From assembly GCF_036417845.1 (NCBI RefSeq), contig NC_089991.1, positions 13,547,001 to 13,611,000 on the forward strand: DNA of 64,000 bases, given 5' to 3'. Position 1 is the stretch's first letter; each line of letters starts with the position of its first letter. Source of the stretch: Apteryx mantelli (Eukaryota; Chordata; Aves; Apterygiformes; Apterygidae). Positions 12,530 to 25,000 of this stretch are shown here, piece by piece. The notes under the pieces are model-generated. The model was not told the DNA's origin. It saw nothing but the letters and a program-made list of their open reading frames with translations, and did not search any database. A program made the position numbers and the translations under genes.

Positions 12530-15500
12530 TTCTACCTTGTTTTTAAAATTATCCAGAATAATGAAGAATGCCTGTTTTTCATGCAAAAGTACAAGCACTG
12601 ATTAGGAAAAAGTTCTCTTTTCTAAAACCAATAACACACAATTATGAAGGCAGAATTGAAGGGTTAACATTTTTACTAAATGCTAGCTATACGTAGCCCA
12701 TAGTATGTACTTGGAAGATGATGGTTCTCCCAGAGAAATTTACAGTCTGACTTGCCAATTCTTCACGGCTTTTAAAAGGGAAAAGGCATGGTACACAGAC
12801 AATATTGTTATCCTTAATAGCTCAAAAATCTTCATTCAGGCATCAGAAAGTCATAAAATGGAATATGAATCATGAAACATTTTCTAAATAGAAGTATATT
12901 TTGAGAGGGGTTTTTTTTTGAGCTAGGTCTAGTAGTTTTTCCCTACTTTCTGTGAAAGCTGAAATGGTCAAGCATGATTTCACTTTAGGAGTTAGAATCT
13001 CAAGAGGAACAATAGATAGCAGAAAGATGAATCCCAGGACTTGGCAATCCTTATATGTTAGCTTGAAATTACTACATTTTCTAGGGCATAATAGAAGCAA
13101 ATAGAAGAAATACTGGGGGCAGGGAGGGTGGCTATAGCAAATGCTAAGAAGATAACCGAGACTTCCTGGATTACATGAATTATGTTGTAGTTTTGCAAGA
13201 GGAAATGACAGATCTCCAAATATCAGAGAAAAGTGAAGCTTCCACGGTATTCAGAAACCTAAATGTTTCTCTTTCTCAGCCTGAAGGCATGTTTGCACAA
13301 GGAAATGAATCCAGAATAGCCACTGCTGATTTTTTTTCCTTTCTGCAGTAACTTCCTGTGCCAACTTTTTTATTCTGTGCTAATGCAGTTTGACTAATTG
13401 TAGTTACTGGTTTAGTATTACTGAAGTGGATTAACCTAAGCCCTATAAAAGCAGTTAATGTGTTTGAGAATACCTGCATAGGGAGTGAATGCAGACTAGA
13501 TATTAGGTTTTAAGTCCTCACCCAATTTGTTTTGTGTTCAATTCCCATTCAGAGCCCCTGGGCCAATGTCAAGAGAGAGCAGCCATACCCTTGGCAGCAT
13601 GTACAGCCAGGTTCCTGCTTCAGGAAAGCTTGTGGCTGCCTGGTCACCAATGGCCTGCTGGTGGCGGCAGGGGAGAAAGGCAGACACCTACACATGTGAA
13701 TTCAGCGGCAGGCAGTGCCAAGGCCTGGGGGAATCACTTTTCAGCATGGTTTGCTCACAGTACCAAAAGGCATCACTAGAATTTAAATTTTAACAAAAAC
13801 TTGAACATTATTTTAAACAGTAATTTTAACAGTAATATTTTTCAAGAGAGCAGAGTAGTGTGAGAAGCAGTGCCCTCCTCTGAAAGTCCTGCTGGAAAAT
13901 TAAATAAAACAGACAATAAGCAGTGTGCTTTGTTACTGTACATGTTCCTGTCAAATGGCAGCTACTCATTTTCACCCCCTTTCCAGATGTTTTCAGCCCC
14001 TCAGTCACAGCTCAGTCATGGAGAGCTGAAAGGGAGTGAAAAGAGTGAGTAGCAGATCTGGTGGACCAGGAGACTTCCTCTTAGGAAGATCAGCTGGGGT
14101 GGATAGAAATAAAGTACCATTGCTTGGGGTGATTCTTTCCACTTTACACTCAAAACTTTTCTCTTCCAGGACTCTTTCCACATTGCACAGTTGGAGATTT
14201 TTTGCCCTGTGAGCTTGTGAAGCCAAATTCTAACTGAGAAAGTGGAAACAGTAATTATTTTTCAAACGTCCTTTTTTCAAATTCAAGGTATGAAGGTAGG
14301 ATTAACAATGTTACTTCCAAGAGGTACAGGCTTTCCACAGCCAGCAGGATGCTTGCTTGTAGCTCTTGGGTATTTGCATAAAAGCACTATAAAACAGTCA
14401 TGAATTGGATATCAAAGAATTAATTTAGAATACAATTAAAAAGATACGTAGTATTGATTTGTTTAGCTAGAGTACATTTTATTTGGCCACTGTGCTGTTT
14501 GCACAGTTGTTAATGGCAATTTATCCTCTGAATTCCATTTCAAACAAAACACAAAAAAGCCAGATTAAAATGCAACAGCAAAAGCAGCCAGCCAACCAAA
14601 AGACCAACTTTTTGTGTTTATATTTAATATAATGTCCAGAGGTCATAGCTTATGCTCTGTATTAATGCACACAGCCCCGGTTAGAAGGGAGCAGAAATAA
14701 ATACCAGTTGCTGGAGCATTCAGTAGAATAGTCCTTTGGCATTAATTAAAGATTAGAGCTTATCATGATTGGAATCTCTTAAAACAGTGGTTTTCAGCCT
14801 TCTTCCTTATACGCCATGTACTAATTTTTTATCAGAGGCATGAATCTAAGCAAATTTAAGCCTACTGGCTACACTTTTTTGAATATGTTTTATGGACCCT
14901 TTAGAAGTGATTCAGCTTCACATTTAGGAATCAGGGACCACATATTGACAATTGTTGCCCTAAAGAATTTGTTTTGTAAAGGAATTTTAGATTTTTTTTA
15001 TTTTTTTTTTGCTGATGTATGATGTATGCAGCAGGTATACGTGTCCAATTGTGCCCTTGTGATGTGCCTGTTTCTGTCCTGGAAAGAACTTTTCTGCCTT
15101 GAACACTCTTAAATAACTAGCAGCACTCAAGTACCAGATTTCAAAAGGGGAAGTCTGCCATACCTCCTGTCTTCTAGCCTACCACAAAGCTTAATTTGTG
15201 ATCTATAGGCAGATGAAACCCCCACGATCATTTTTGTAAGCATATGGGAGTATTCATCTGTCAAAAACAGTGACATTAATCCCAAATGCAACCTTCAGAA
15301 CTCCAGACCAGAGTCGCAGATTTTATAAACTAGCTGAACTCCATTGACTCTGTTCCCAAGTGTCCTAATCCAGCAATTATCAGTCTAAATGAGGAATTAA
15401 AAGATCATTAGCACATTCATTAATGATAACAACACAACATTATGGAAATTAATACTCACAGTCTCAGCTATACTCTTGCCAAATGTCAGTCACTCTTTTT

Positions 15501-18500
15501 ACGTTTATTGCTGCTATAAATAGTAGTTTCAATTGCTCCTAATGTGGCAATTGCATTAATAAATGATTCATTTGTGTGAATGTTTTCATACTGAAACAAT
15601 TTTCAGTCCACTTCATAAAACAGGGAAATGTACTGCAGTGATGTATATCATACTTATTTTGGGGTTTATAATGACATCATAAACCTTAGTTTTCTGCAAT
15701 TTAGTGATCCTGATTTCCTTGTAAATCATTGCAGCTCCATTTATTATTCTCTAATACACTGCAAGATGCATGTCTTCACCCACTTTGACACTTGCTTCTG
15801 TGTTTTGCTATGAATGACATTGCATATGATTGACTGTAAATAGAAGAATCATTGCCTTTGTATGTATTGCTATTACCTGTGACCTGCTACTCAGTTTTGA
15901 TGCCAAATCTTTTGATAAGGCTAAAGCTTCTCAACAAAGAATGTAAAACCAAACCAACCCCGCTCTGGGTTCTGAGGTTGGGAGAAGGGGACTTCTGGGC
16001 AGCCGGCAGGGGAGTACCGCTGTGTATATCCCCTTCCGTGAGAGGGCATGCCCTGGAGCCTAAGCAAAGTATGCGAAGGGCAAAGTATGCAAGAGTTTGT
16101 GTAGATGGACGAGTAATAGTGCCTTCCAGGAAAAATAAGGTAATATAGAGATGTCTTTGTTACGAAGATACTATGTATACACAGCTCTGTGCCTTTTTCC
16201 ATAATGAGTGTAATAGTAACATGGGGACCTAGTTCCTGTTCAGTGCTGCTGTATGAGTCAGTGTTCCATGCTATGTATAGAAGGGATTTCTGTTTTCATG
16301 CTTATTTATTTTTGTCTAATTTAATTTAATTCTGCACTTGGCTCTCCCATTCTGGATGGCTGAGCTTCCATTACTTCTGCACTCATTCCCCATCTGGCTA
16401 CAGCAATGAACAGAAAGCTTCTGTCTCTCTCAAGAAAGTAACCAGCAAGTCCTGCACCTCTACTAGCTTCTGCTGGCTTCTGCTAAAGGACACTGAAATC
16501 CATTGCTGATGGGTCTGAAGTGCAGAGCCAAGATAGTGCAGGCAGGAGAGCATTCTGGCCGCGGCACTGGGGTTTAAGTCAGTTGATACCCACAGCCTCC
16601 CACAGTGTCGTGCTGAGATCAGCTGTGAACTCGTGTCTGTGTTGGATCCTTGATCTCCATTGCAGTGCAGGCTTCCATGGTGTGGTTCAGGCTTTCCATG
16701 GCCAAACCTTAATTGAGAAAACCAGCAATATTGCATGTCTCCTTGGGTCCAGTTCCTCAGCTCTTTCACCTAAGGGCAGTGTGAACTGCCTGTTCGCCAC
16801 CACACTTAGCCCTGTGCCGTGGGCACCAGTGCTGTTGGTGCTAAGAGTTTTTAAGTAGGTTGGAACCGAGTCACCCATGCATTTCCAGTGTGATCCTCAT
16901 TTCAGAAACAGTGCAGAAACACCCAGGCTGGCCTTGCACTGAGCCACACAGGTGCAGAGCTCGCCTGGACTCTGCACTGGGACTCAACTCCTCTGTGCTC
17001 TCACTTCAGCCTGGAGGCATGGCTGGCCAGTAGGAAAGCACTGGTCTAGAAGATCATAGAAACTGGAGCAAGAAGAAATCCTAGTAGCTGAGGGTGAAAC
17101 TATTTAGGCAAATAGTTTGTTTCAGGGTATTTTCATCTGTTTTTTTTTTTTTTTCCTCACACACGCTCTTTGCAAAAATGATTTAATGACTGAGGTGATC
17201 TAAATTTTTATTTTAATTTTTTTACTAACATAATTATGCTAATGAAGCTGTGATGCAGATAGCAGCCGTCTACTGCTAATGCAATATAAGGTGCTTTATA
17301 ACTGTATAGCTTATTTTGCTTTGCTGAATCTCAATCTAGGATACCATTATAAGATTTTTATATTGATATAACTGTCCACACTAGAAGGGTTTTGCACTTT
17401 TACTATGCTGGCATAGTTAAAAGGGGCAATGCCTTTAGTGCAGACAAGGCACTGTGCCTTTGCACTGTGAATAAACTTGTTAAGTCACAAGAATTACTTG
17501 CACTTGGTTATCTAGTTTGGAAGCCTTTGTATGATCAGCTGCTTATGTGAAAAACTGCCTGATCTTTTCTATTCTAATCAAATTCCACCTGAAGTGGAAC
17601 TAATTTTTAAGTCTTTCTTTATTTTTTAAGATCATTACAATGCTAGAACTGAGGCCTCTGGTTAGGTAATATGGCAGATATTTAAAAAATATATATATTT
17701 AGTACATGGTATAATTAGTGCCTTTCTGTTTTATTTCCTACAGATGATATAAACTAAGGTGTGTTGCTATTTCTCTAATACACAAATATGCAAACTATTA
17801 CAGTATTTGATGGTGAGTCAAATCTCTATTGAGTAAATTTACTGCCAAAAGTATTTGAACTCCTGATCTATCCAGCTCTGCAAGCACTTAATTCTTAGCT
17901 GGGTTCCAAAATCATCTCAGGAGTCCACAGGAAGATAGGAGGATAAACATTTCACTGGACTTGTGTCCAAGTTTTTAATGTTTAATCTTTGACTTTAGAA
18001 AGAAAATTTTAATGTGTATCTGAAATGCAGCTGAAACATGATTAAACAGAGGTAAAGCTTCACTTTGGGAAAGCTTGATTTTCACTTAAAACTTCACATG
18101 GGAAGCACCTGATTTGAGTTCATCAGCCTCTTGAGTCACTCACCATCTTCTCTGGTATCTTGGTATGTTCTGGGGTATGATTGTTGAACTATTTTAAATT
18201 CAGAATAATTAGGGGATACTATTTGTGACATATTATTTTGCAGAATAAATAAAAAGGCAAATTTTGCCTAGAGTAGGCTTTTCAAGCTTGGAAAATCAGT
18301 CTGAGCAAATAGAACCTCAGAGGTGGAATAGATCACATTGGTAGGCTGACCGAACACATTTGCAAAGCAGTTTATTTGAATGAAGTTTGGAAATCTTGTA
18401 TAGTATATTCCAAAGATCACCTTGTTTTCTTACCATGATTATCTGTGAAGTACAAATGTTGTAGCAAATCCAATGAGGTGTAATATTTCCCACAAGTCAA

Positions 18501-19777
18501 TGGAGGAATTCAGAGTGTTGGGGAAGCCATTTCACTCTGTGGTTTCTCTCCATGCCGCAACTGTATTTGTTAACACAGACTTTGCCTTGTGCGGAGAATG
18601 AGAAAAGCTGCGTTGCTCAACCATCAGCTCTTCACCGAGTGCTGCGTGAACTGACCAAAAGTTTCTGATGTGAGAGTTGTATTTTGTCAGTCTTCTCGTT
18701 ATATCCTACCATCAAAACATAATTATGGGGTATATTCTCTGCATATTGTCACCTTGCCTTTACAGCATCTCCATGTGTTAAATCTCTACCAATTGTTGTT
18801 TTTAAATGCTAATGTGCCTTATTGTCATTGTAGAAGATTTGTTAGCACAAGAATTTTCTAACAAATGTGATAAAATCTTTGTGATTTCTTTTGCCACCAT
18901 TAAAGAATGATATTTCTGTTTTTTTTCTGGTTTTGGACATAAACTCGAGACCTTAGAAGATACTGCAGGTGTGCAAATTAAAAAACAACAACAACAAAAA
19001 AAACCCACTCATATTTGAACAGTAAATCCCTAGTCCCTGGGTTTTTTTGTTTTGTTTTGTTTTTTTGACAGCTGCACTCTGTTTTCCTAAGGTAGTACAT
19101 AATGTTCTCCTGCACTGTATTTGAAACACACACAGGCACATATAGGAATTTCCTGCAAACATGAAACAGGACACTGACTGGCTAATGGTACATGAACAGC
19201 GGCAGGCTTTCTTCTGTTTCTGACTTTTGTGCTGCCTGCAACTAGGCTACAGTTTGTCTCATGAAAAAAGGTAGCCAGTAATAAGACGTGGTAACAATGC
19301 CCAGAGGGCAGCACACTCCTCTGGGCCCGGTTCACATTCCCGAGATGCAAGCCATGACCAGGTGGTATCATGTTGCCTGCACTTTCAAATATGTGTGCAC
19401 ACAGCACATGGTATTACGTATTCAGCCTTACAGAATTGCTGCAATGTATTTCAGTGTTATTTCCGTTTTGCAGATATGGAAATTGAGACATAGCAGGTTA
19501 AATGACTTGATCAGGTCTTGATCAGCAAGAGTCAGAGCAAAAAATAGACCAGCTCTCGGTGCAGGTCTGGGCACTTACTGTAAGCGTTATGAATGCTTAC
19601 AGGCCCTTGGGCTACACAAAAGATTTTCTTGATCCAGCATGACTCAGCTTTTAACTGAAGATGCCTTTTACTTTAGGAGACCTCATAGCACACTCTATAA
19701 TTCCTGTGTTGGTGCCAAAAGAGTGACAGGAGCATTCAATTACAGATGATGCCAGTAGGAGCTTTCTGCTCTCATGA
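12530..19777. other. Intergenic DNA between SLC26A2 and the CR1 element
   Basis: About 7 kb of AT-rich DNA with only short frames that do not resemble known proteins. It contains T-runs (for example 17140-17154), an ATTA-rich stretch at about 15395-15580 that could be a conserved noncoding element, A/C-rich and T/G-rich simple sequence at about 18979-19005 and 19040-19070, and a MIR-like relic at 19451-19565. I see no exon. Confidence 0.6.
19451..19565 (-). repeat. MIR-like SINE relic, reverse orientation
   Basis: Read on this strand, the sequence follows the reverse complement of the MIR consensus: TTTTGCAGATATGGAAATTG, then AGACATAGCAGGTTAAATGACTTG, then a block resembling the CAGCAAGAGTCAGAGC part and a trailing CCAGCTCT. 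The order and spacing of these words are characteristic. It lies about 0.2 kb upstream of the CR1 insertion. Confidence 0.6.
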
Positions 19778-19783
19778 GGACTG

Positions 19784-21973
19784 GTGGAAGATGTGAAGGT
19801 TGGGGGCTGCCTTGGCTGCAGTGACCATGAGATGGTGGAGTTCAGGATCCTGCAAGGAGGCAGCAGGGCACCAAGTAGGATCGCAACCCTGGACTTCAGG
19901 AGAGCAAACTTTGGCCTCTTCAGGGACCTACTTGGAGGAATCCCATGGGTGAGGGCCCTGGAAGGAAGGAGTGTTCAAGAGAGTTGGTTAATATTCAAAC
20001 ATCACTTCCTCCAGGCTCAAGAGCGGTGCATCCCTATGAGTAGGAAGTCAAGCAAAGGAGGTAGGAGACCTGCATGGATGAGCAAGGAGCTCCTGGCAAA
20101 ACTCAACCAGAAGAAGGAAGTATACAGAAAGTGGAAAGGGAGACAGGCCACTTGGGAGGAATATAGGAATGTTGTCAGAGTATGCAGGGATGCGACGAGG
20201 AAGGCTAAGGCCCGTTTGGAATTAAATCTGGCTAGAGATGTCAAGGACAACAAGAAGGGCTTCTTCAAATACATCAGCAGCAAGAGGAAGACTAGGGAAA
20301 ATGCGGGCCCTTTGCTGAATGGAGTGGGTGCCCTGGTGACGAAGGATGCAGAGAAGGCAGAGTTACTGAATGCCTTCTTTGCTTCAGTCTTTACTGGTCA
20401 GGCCAGCCCTCAGGAACCCCAGACCCTGGAGGCAAGAGAGAAAGTCTGGAGAGAGGAAGACTTTCCCTTGGTGGAGGAGGAGTGGGTTAGAGATCATTTA
20501 AGCAAACTTGACACCCACAAATCCATGGGCCCTGATGGGATGCACCCACGAGTGCTGAGGGAGCTGGCGGATGTTATTGCTAAGCCACTCTCCATCATCT
20601 TTGAAAGGTCATGGAGAACAGGAGAGGTGCCCGAGGACTGGAAGAAAGCCAATGTCACCCCAGTCTTCAAAAAGGGCAAGAAGGAGGACCCAGGGAACTA
20701 CAGGCCAGTCAGCCTCACCTCCATCCCTGGAAAGGTGATGGAGCAGCTCATCCTGGAAGCCATCTCCACGCATGTGGAGGAAAAGAAGGTGATCAGGAGT
20801 AGTCAGCATGGCTTCACCAAGGGGAAATCATGCCTAACCAATCTGATAGCCTTCTATGATGGAATGACTGGCTGGGTAGATGAGGGGAGAGCAGCGGATG
20901 TTGTCTACCTAGACTTCAGCAAGGCTTTTGACACTGTCTCCCATAGCATCCTCATAGACAAGCTCAGGAAGTGTGGGTTAGATGAGTGGACAGTGAGGTG
21001 GATTGAGACCTGGCTGAATGGCAGAGCTCAGAGAGTTGTGATCAGTGGCACAGAGTCTAGTTGGAGGCCTGTAGCTAGCGGTGTCCCCCAGGGGTCAGTA
21101 CTGGGTCCAGTCTTGTTCAACTTCTTCATCAATGACCTGGATGAAGGCACAGAGTGCACCCTCAGCAAGTTTGCTGATGATACGAAACTGGGAGGAGTGG
21201 CCGATACGCCAGAGGGCTGTGCTGCCATTCAAAGAGACTTGGACAGGCTGGAGAGGTGGGCAGAGAGGAACCTCATGAAATTCAACAAAGGGAAGTGCAG
21301 GGTCCTGCACCTGGGGAGGAATAACCCCAGTCACCAGTACAGGCTGGGGGTTGACCTGCTGGAAAGCAGCTCTGCTGAGAAGGACCTGGGAGTGCTGGTG
21401 GACACCAAGTTAAGTATGAGGCAGCAATGTGCCCTTGTGGCCAAGAAGGCCAATGGTATCCTGGGCTGCATCAGAAAGAGTGTTGCCAGCAGGTCGAGGG
21501 AAGTGATTCTCCCCCTCTACTCAGCCCTGGTGAGGCCACATCTGGAGTACTGCGTCCAGTTCTGGGCTCCCCAGTACAAGAGGGATGTGGCACTACTGGA
21601 GCAAGTCCAGCGAAGGGCCACAAAGATGATTAGGGGACTGGAGCATCTCTCTTATGAGGAAAGGCTGAGAGAGCTTGGCCTGTTTAGCTTGGAGAAGAGA
21701 AGGCTGAGAGGAGATCTTATCAATGTGTACAAGTATCTGAAGGGAGGGTGTCGAGAGGATGGGACCAGACTCTTTTCAGTGGTGCCGAGCGACAGGACGC
21801 GAGGCAATGGGCACAAACTGAAACACAGACAGTTCCATCTTAACATGAGGAAAAACTTTTTCACTGTGAGGGTGACAGAGCACTGGAACAGGTTGCCCCG
21901 AGAGGTGGTGGAGTCTCCTTCTCTGGAGATATTCAAAAGCCGCCTGGATGCAATCCTGTGCAATGTGCTCTAG
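19784..21973 (+). pseudogene. CR1 ORF2 remnant: endonuclease C-terminus plus reverse transcriptase
   Basis: A 729-codon frame without stop or frameshift encodes the end of the AP-like endonuclease (SDHEMVEF motif near residue 13), a linker with the conserved [12 protein letters not shown] block (about residues 92-103), and a non-LTR reverse transcriptase. RT hallmarks are [52 protein letters not shown] and the catalytic FADD at residues 463-466 (21170-21181). The C-terminal region ends a few residues before the 3' UTR, as in other CR1 elements. The frame opens without an ATG, so it is a truncated remnant, not an expressed gene. The lack of disabling mutations over 2.2 kb points to a relatively young insertion. 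Confidence 0.93.
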
Positions 21974-22038
21974 GTGACCCTGCTTGAGCAGGGGGGTTGG
22001 ACTAGATGATCTCCAGAGGTCCCTTCCAACCTCAGTGA

Positions 22039-22062
22039 TTCTGTGATTCTGTGATTCTGTGA
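22039..22062 (+). repeat. CR1 terminal octamer repeat (ATTCTGTG)3
   Basis: About three tandem copies of ATTCTGTG end the CR1 element. CR1 LINEs use such short direct repeats at the 3' end, where other LINEs have a poly(A) tail. They are part of the signal recognised by the element's reverse transcriptase. Confidence 0.9.
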
Positions 22063-25000
22063 AAAGCCCAGGACAGCCATTACCTTTAGCAGAGTAACTC
22101 TGATTCCCACTAATACGGAGCTGAGATAATGGGGTTTCAATCAGTAGCACCCTTCATTGGTGCCACTGAAGACCCTGCCTTATCTGCAGGCAGCTGTAAT
22201 TCTCTCCGTACACATTCCTGTGCGAGGTCAGGCGTGCCTGCCCAGTCCCGTGTGGGAGCCTGGCTGGTGGAGGCTGCTTGGGAAAGGGTGTACCAGCAGT
22301 AAGGGGAGGGGGCCTGCTCCTTACAAACCTCCTGGTAAGCAGCAGGCTGAAAACTTCCTGAACACTCAGGCAAATGGCTTCAGCTTTTACGCGCATTTCA
22401 TGAAGCTGCCTAATCCCTTTTCTCAAAGCCTTGGATTCCCACACATCCTGTGACAGCAGGTTCCACAGAATTTGTATAGTGTGGGAAAGTTTTTTATTTT
22501 GTTTAAAACTTAATAGCAGATACAATCTTGCCATAGGGCAGGTAGTTGGAGAAGTGCCACTGTTCCTGTTTCTCTCCTTGGCTTCTTTACCTATCTGCTG
22601 GAGCATTTTTCTTTCTTGTGACACTGAGCTGTGACCTCTCTGGGGTCCCTCTCCACCGTATGTGCTCTTCTGTCTTGGTGTGCAATTAGCTAGAGTTGAA
22701 TGGCTGAACTATCTCTGTTTCTCAGCCAGCTTGGGAGCCAGCCAGAGACCTCTGCCCGACTCCATGGCTTCTGTGACACTGCAGCAACAGGCTGTGATGG
22801 GGAGAAAGCTGTGTTAACTGCAAATAGGGTGACCCTATCAGCCAGCCAACAATTACAGGGGGAAGTGGCATCCGGTCAGCATGGCCTCAGTACCATGGAG
22901 GGCTCAGACGTAATGCAAACAAGTCAAGCCTGAAATGATGCAAAACAGCCTGGGCTGAATGCCAATCAGTATAAAACACAAACATGTCTCCCCATTTTTA
23001 TTTCATTGTAATTCATCTGGAATCAATTTAATCCATTTTCAGAGCCATTATAGAATTTTAAATTGTTAGCCTAATAATTTGGAAAAGGGTCATGAGCACT
23101 GAACATTTGTCATGTGGGAAAAAACATGAAAACAACAACAATTCCCCACAAAAGTTAGCAAGGAATCATTTTCACTCTCCGTATATAAACAGGAAATGCT
23201 CCCCAAATCCTCAGGCTGATGTACTTTGAAGTGCTCTCTTCTTCCATCTTCTAAGAGTGGGCACCAGTGTTGAGGCTGGTAGCAGGGCATTTAGAGGGTG
23301 GACCCCCAATGGCGAGTCCTCAATAGCTGAAAGGTTGGTGTGGCATGTTCGACCTCTGCAGCCACTGCACATCTGTTTAGATCTACTATTCCTATGCTGA
23401 TTCTTTCCAAGAACACATATTCCATCATACATCTTTGAAAGTACACTAAAAAAACATTCCCCATACATCTGTCTTCATGGCCCATTGTTGGGAGTGAGCA
23501 GTACTTTGAATAGATGCTCTTTAGGGTTATTTATTTGTAGGTTTTGTTGGTTCTTCCCAACCTTTAAAGTATAGTGATTGCACTGACGTACAGTCAAAGG
23601 GAGAGTGATGATTTTGGCCTTGCAATGTTAATGTCCAAAGAGGATTTATCTTTGCCTTTCATTCTCTGCTGTGACACCCTGCGCATTATCATGAACTGCC
23701 CTACAAAATAACAGGAGGCTGGAAAAGCTGTTTTGTTATCTGGGATGATCTAATGTAGGACTTTCAGGTTCTCTGGTGTTCTCTTGTAAAAACCTAGGAG
23801 AGGCTCTGTCCAGCTCTTTTGTCCTCAGGCATTTTTCTGCATTTTACCATATCTCAGCAGTGGGAACAACTCTGGGATTGTCTTCTTTTCTTTGTTTTTC
23901 TCTTTAAAAAGTGACGTTTTGCAGATGTCTATGTCTTGGCAGCTCTTTTCAAGTGGAACTGAATGAGCAGCCATCCAAAATGACAGTCTGAAATCCAAGA
24001 GCCTCAGATCTGAAGAGAAGGAAAAGCAGCTCTCATAGATATCTGGCACCATTACCTGGCCTTCTTGCCATTTTTTTTAAAAGAGATGGCATGCGATCTA
24101 AGTAACTGTGAAGTAGCAGGTACAGCCATGTACTAAGGCAGGCTGGTCCATATATGGAGCCAAGACATGCAGGATGTGACTTGAAAGACTTCAAGGAGCC
24201 AAATAGTCATAAGTGTATTCGCAAGCCTTAAATCAAACAAAAACTCCTTGTGCAGCGCAGTTAGTCCTGTTCCAAAGAAAATTACTATATTTACTAAGAT
24301 GCCAGCTAGTCCCGTTAAATACAAGCTATTCATTGACACAGCAGTACAGAAGCAAACTCTTTATGTTTATCCATTGCAACAGGCCTGGGTAGGCAAGGCC
24401 AAAAACAAACGTGGACCCAGACAATTTAATCATAACTTTTTCTACTGTAGGATAGGATACCATGTCACCAGCTCACTGTAAGAATGAAATAGTCTTCTAC
24501 TACATTTTCATTGTGCCTAGAACTTGGGTTTTCATGCTCTATTTCTAGCTGGTTGCAGTGGCTGTTGCATAGATTGATGTTACATTGCTCACATACCAGT
24601 TTGGGGGTTTTATGCTTTCTGCTTGTCTTAAAAACAGAGGGATGTCCTGTCTACACTTTCATTGTTCAAGTTAATGCTCACCATCTGTCCAACCCAGCCT
24701 TTCCTAGGGTGGAGTTAAACAGTTAAGTGAGTTTATGATGGCAATAAAGACCAACCTTAAAAGATGCTTTTGAAAACAAACGTTTAATTTTACTAGTTTA
24801 ACTACAGTGACCTTGTGTTTGGAAGGCATTGCACTCTTAGCCAGCTCAAGGTCACATGAAATTCTGTACTGGATTGCTTTTTTAAGCTTGTCTGTTGTAC
24901 ATTTTCTAGAGCAAATGTAAAATGTTTTTAGCTTCTACCCTTCTTGCCTCACCTCATACAAGGGAAGTGATTTCAGAGATGTACACAGTATTCAGTGCAA

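Larger units (their letters stand above)
19778..22062 (+). mobile_element. CR1 LINE retrotransposon, 5'-truncated, RT frame intact
   Basis: The element begins inside the C-terminal end of the endonuclease domain, runs through the whole reverse-transcriptase region, and ends in a classic CR1 3' tail: the TGGACTAGATGATCTCCAGAGG block, CCCTTCCAACCT, then three copies of the octamer ATTCTGTG and no poly(A). An in-frame stop at 19775 and loss of homology upstream mark the 5' truncation, which is usual for CR1. The element lies in intergenic DNA in the same orientation as the SLC26 genes. Because it lacks most of its endonuclease, ORF1 and the CR1 promoter, it cannot move on its own. Confidence 0.95.

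Noticed and set aside
13441-13450. TATAAAA-like box
   Set aside because: No initiator, GC-rich surroundings, donor or downstream exon follows it.
17044-17100. Possible reverse-orientation CR1 tail (ATCATAGAAACTGGAG)
   Set aside because: Only a few words resemble CR1; the characteristic GGTTGGAA..GGACCT block is missing.
17940-17975. A match to the start of miR-378 (ACTGGACTTG), which in mammals lies in nearby PPARGC1B
   Set aside because: The similarity stops after ten bases and there is no precursor hairpin.
19784-21973. Reading the 729-codon frame as a host gene
   Set aside because: It is CR1 reverse transcriptase without an ATG, inside an element with the CR1 3' tail.
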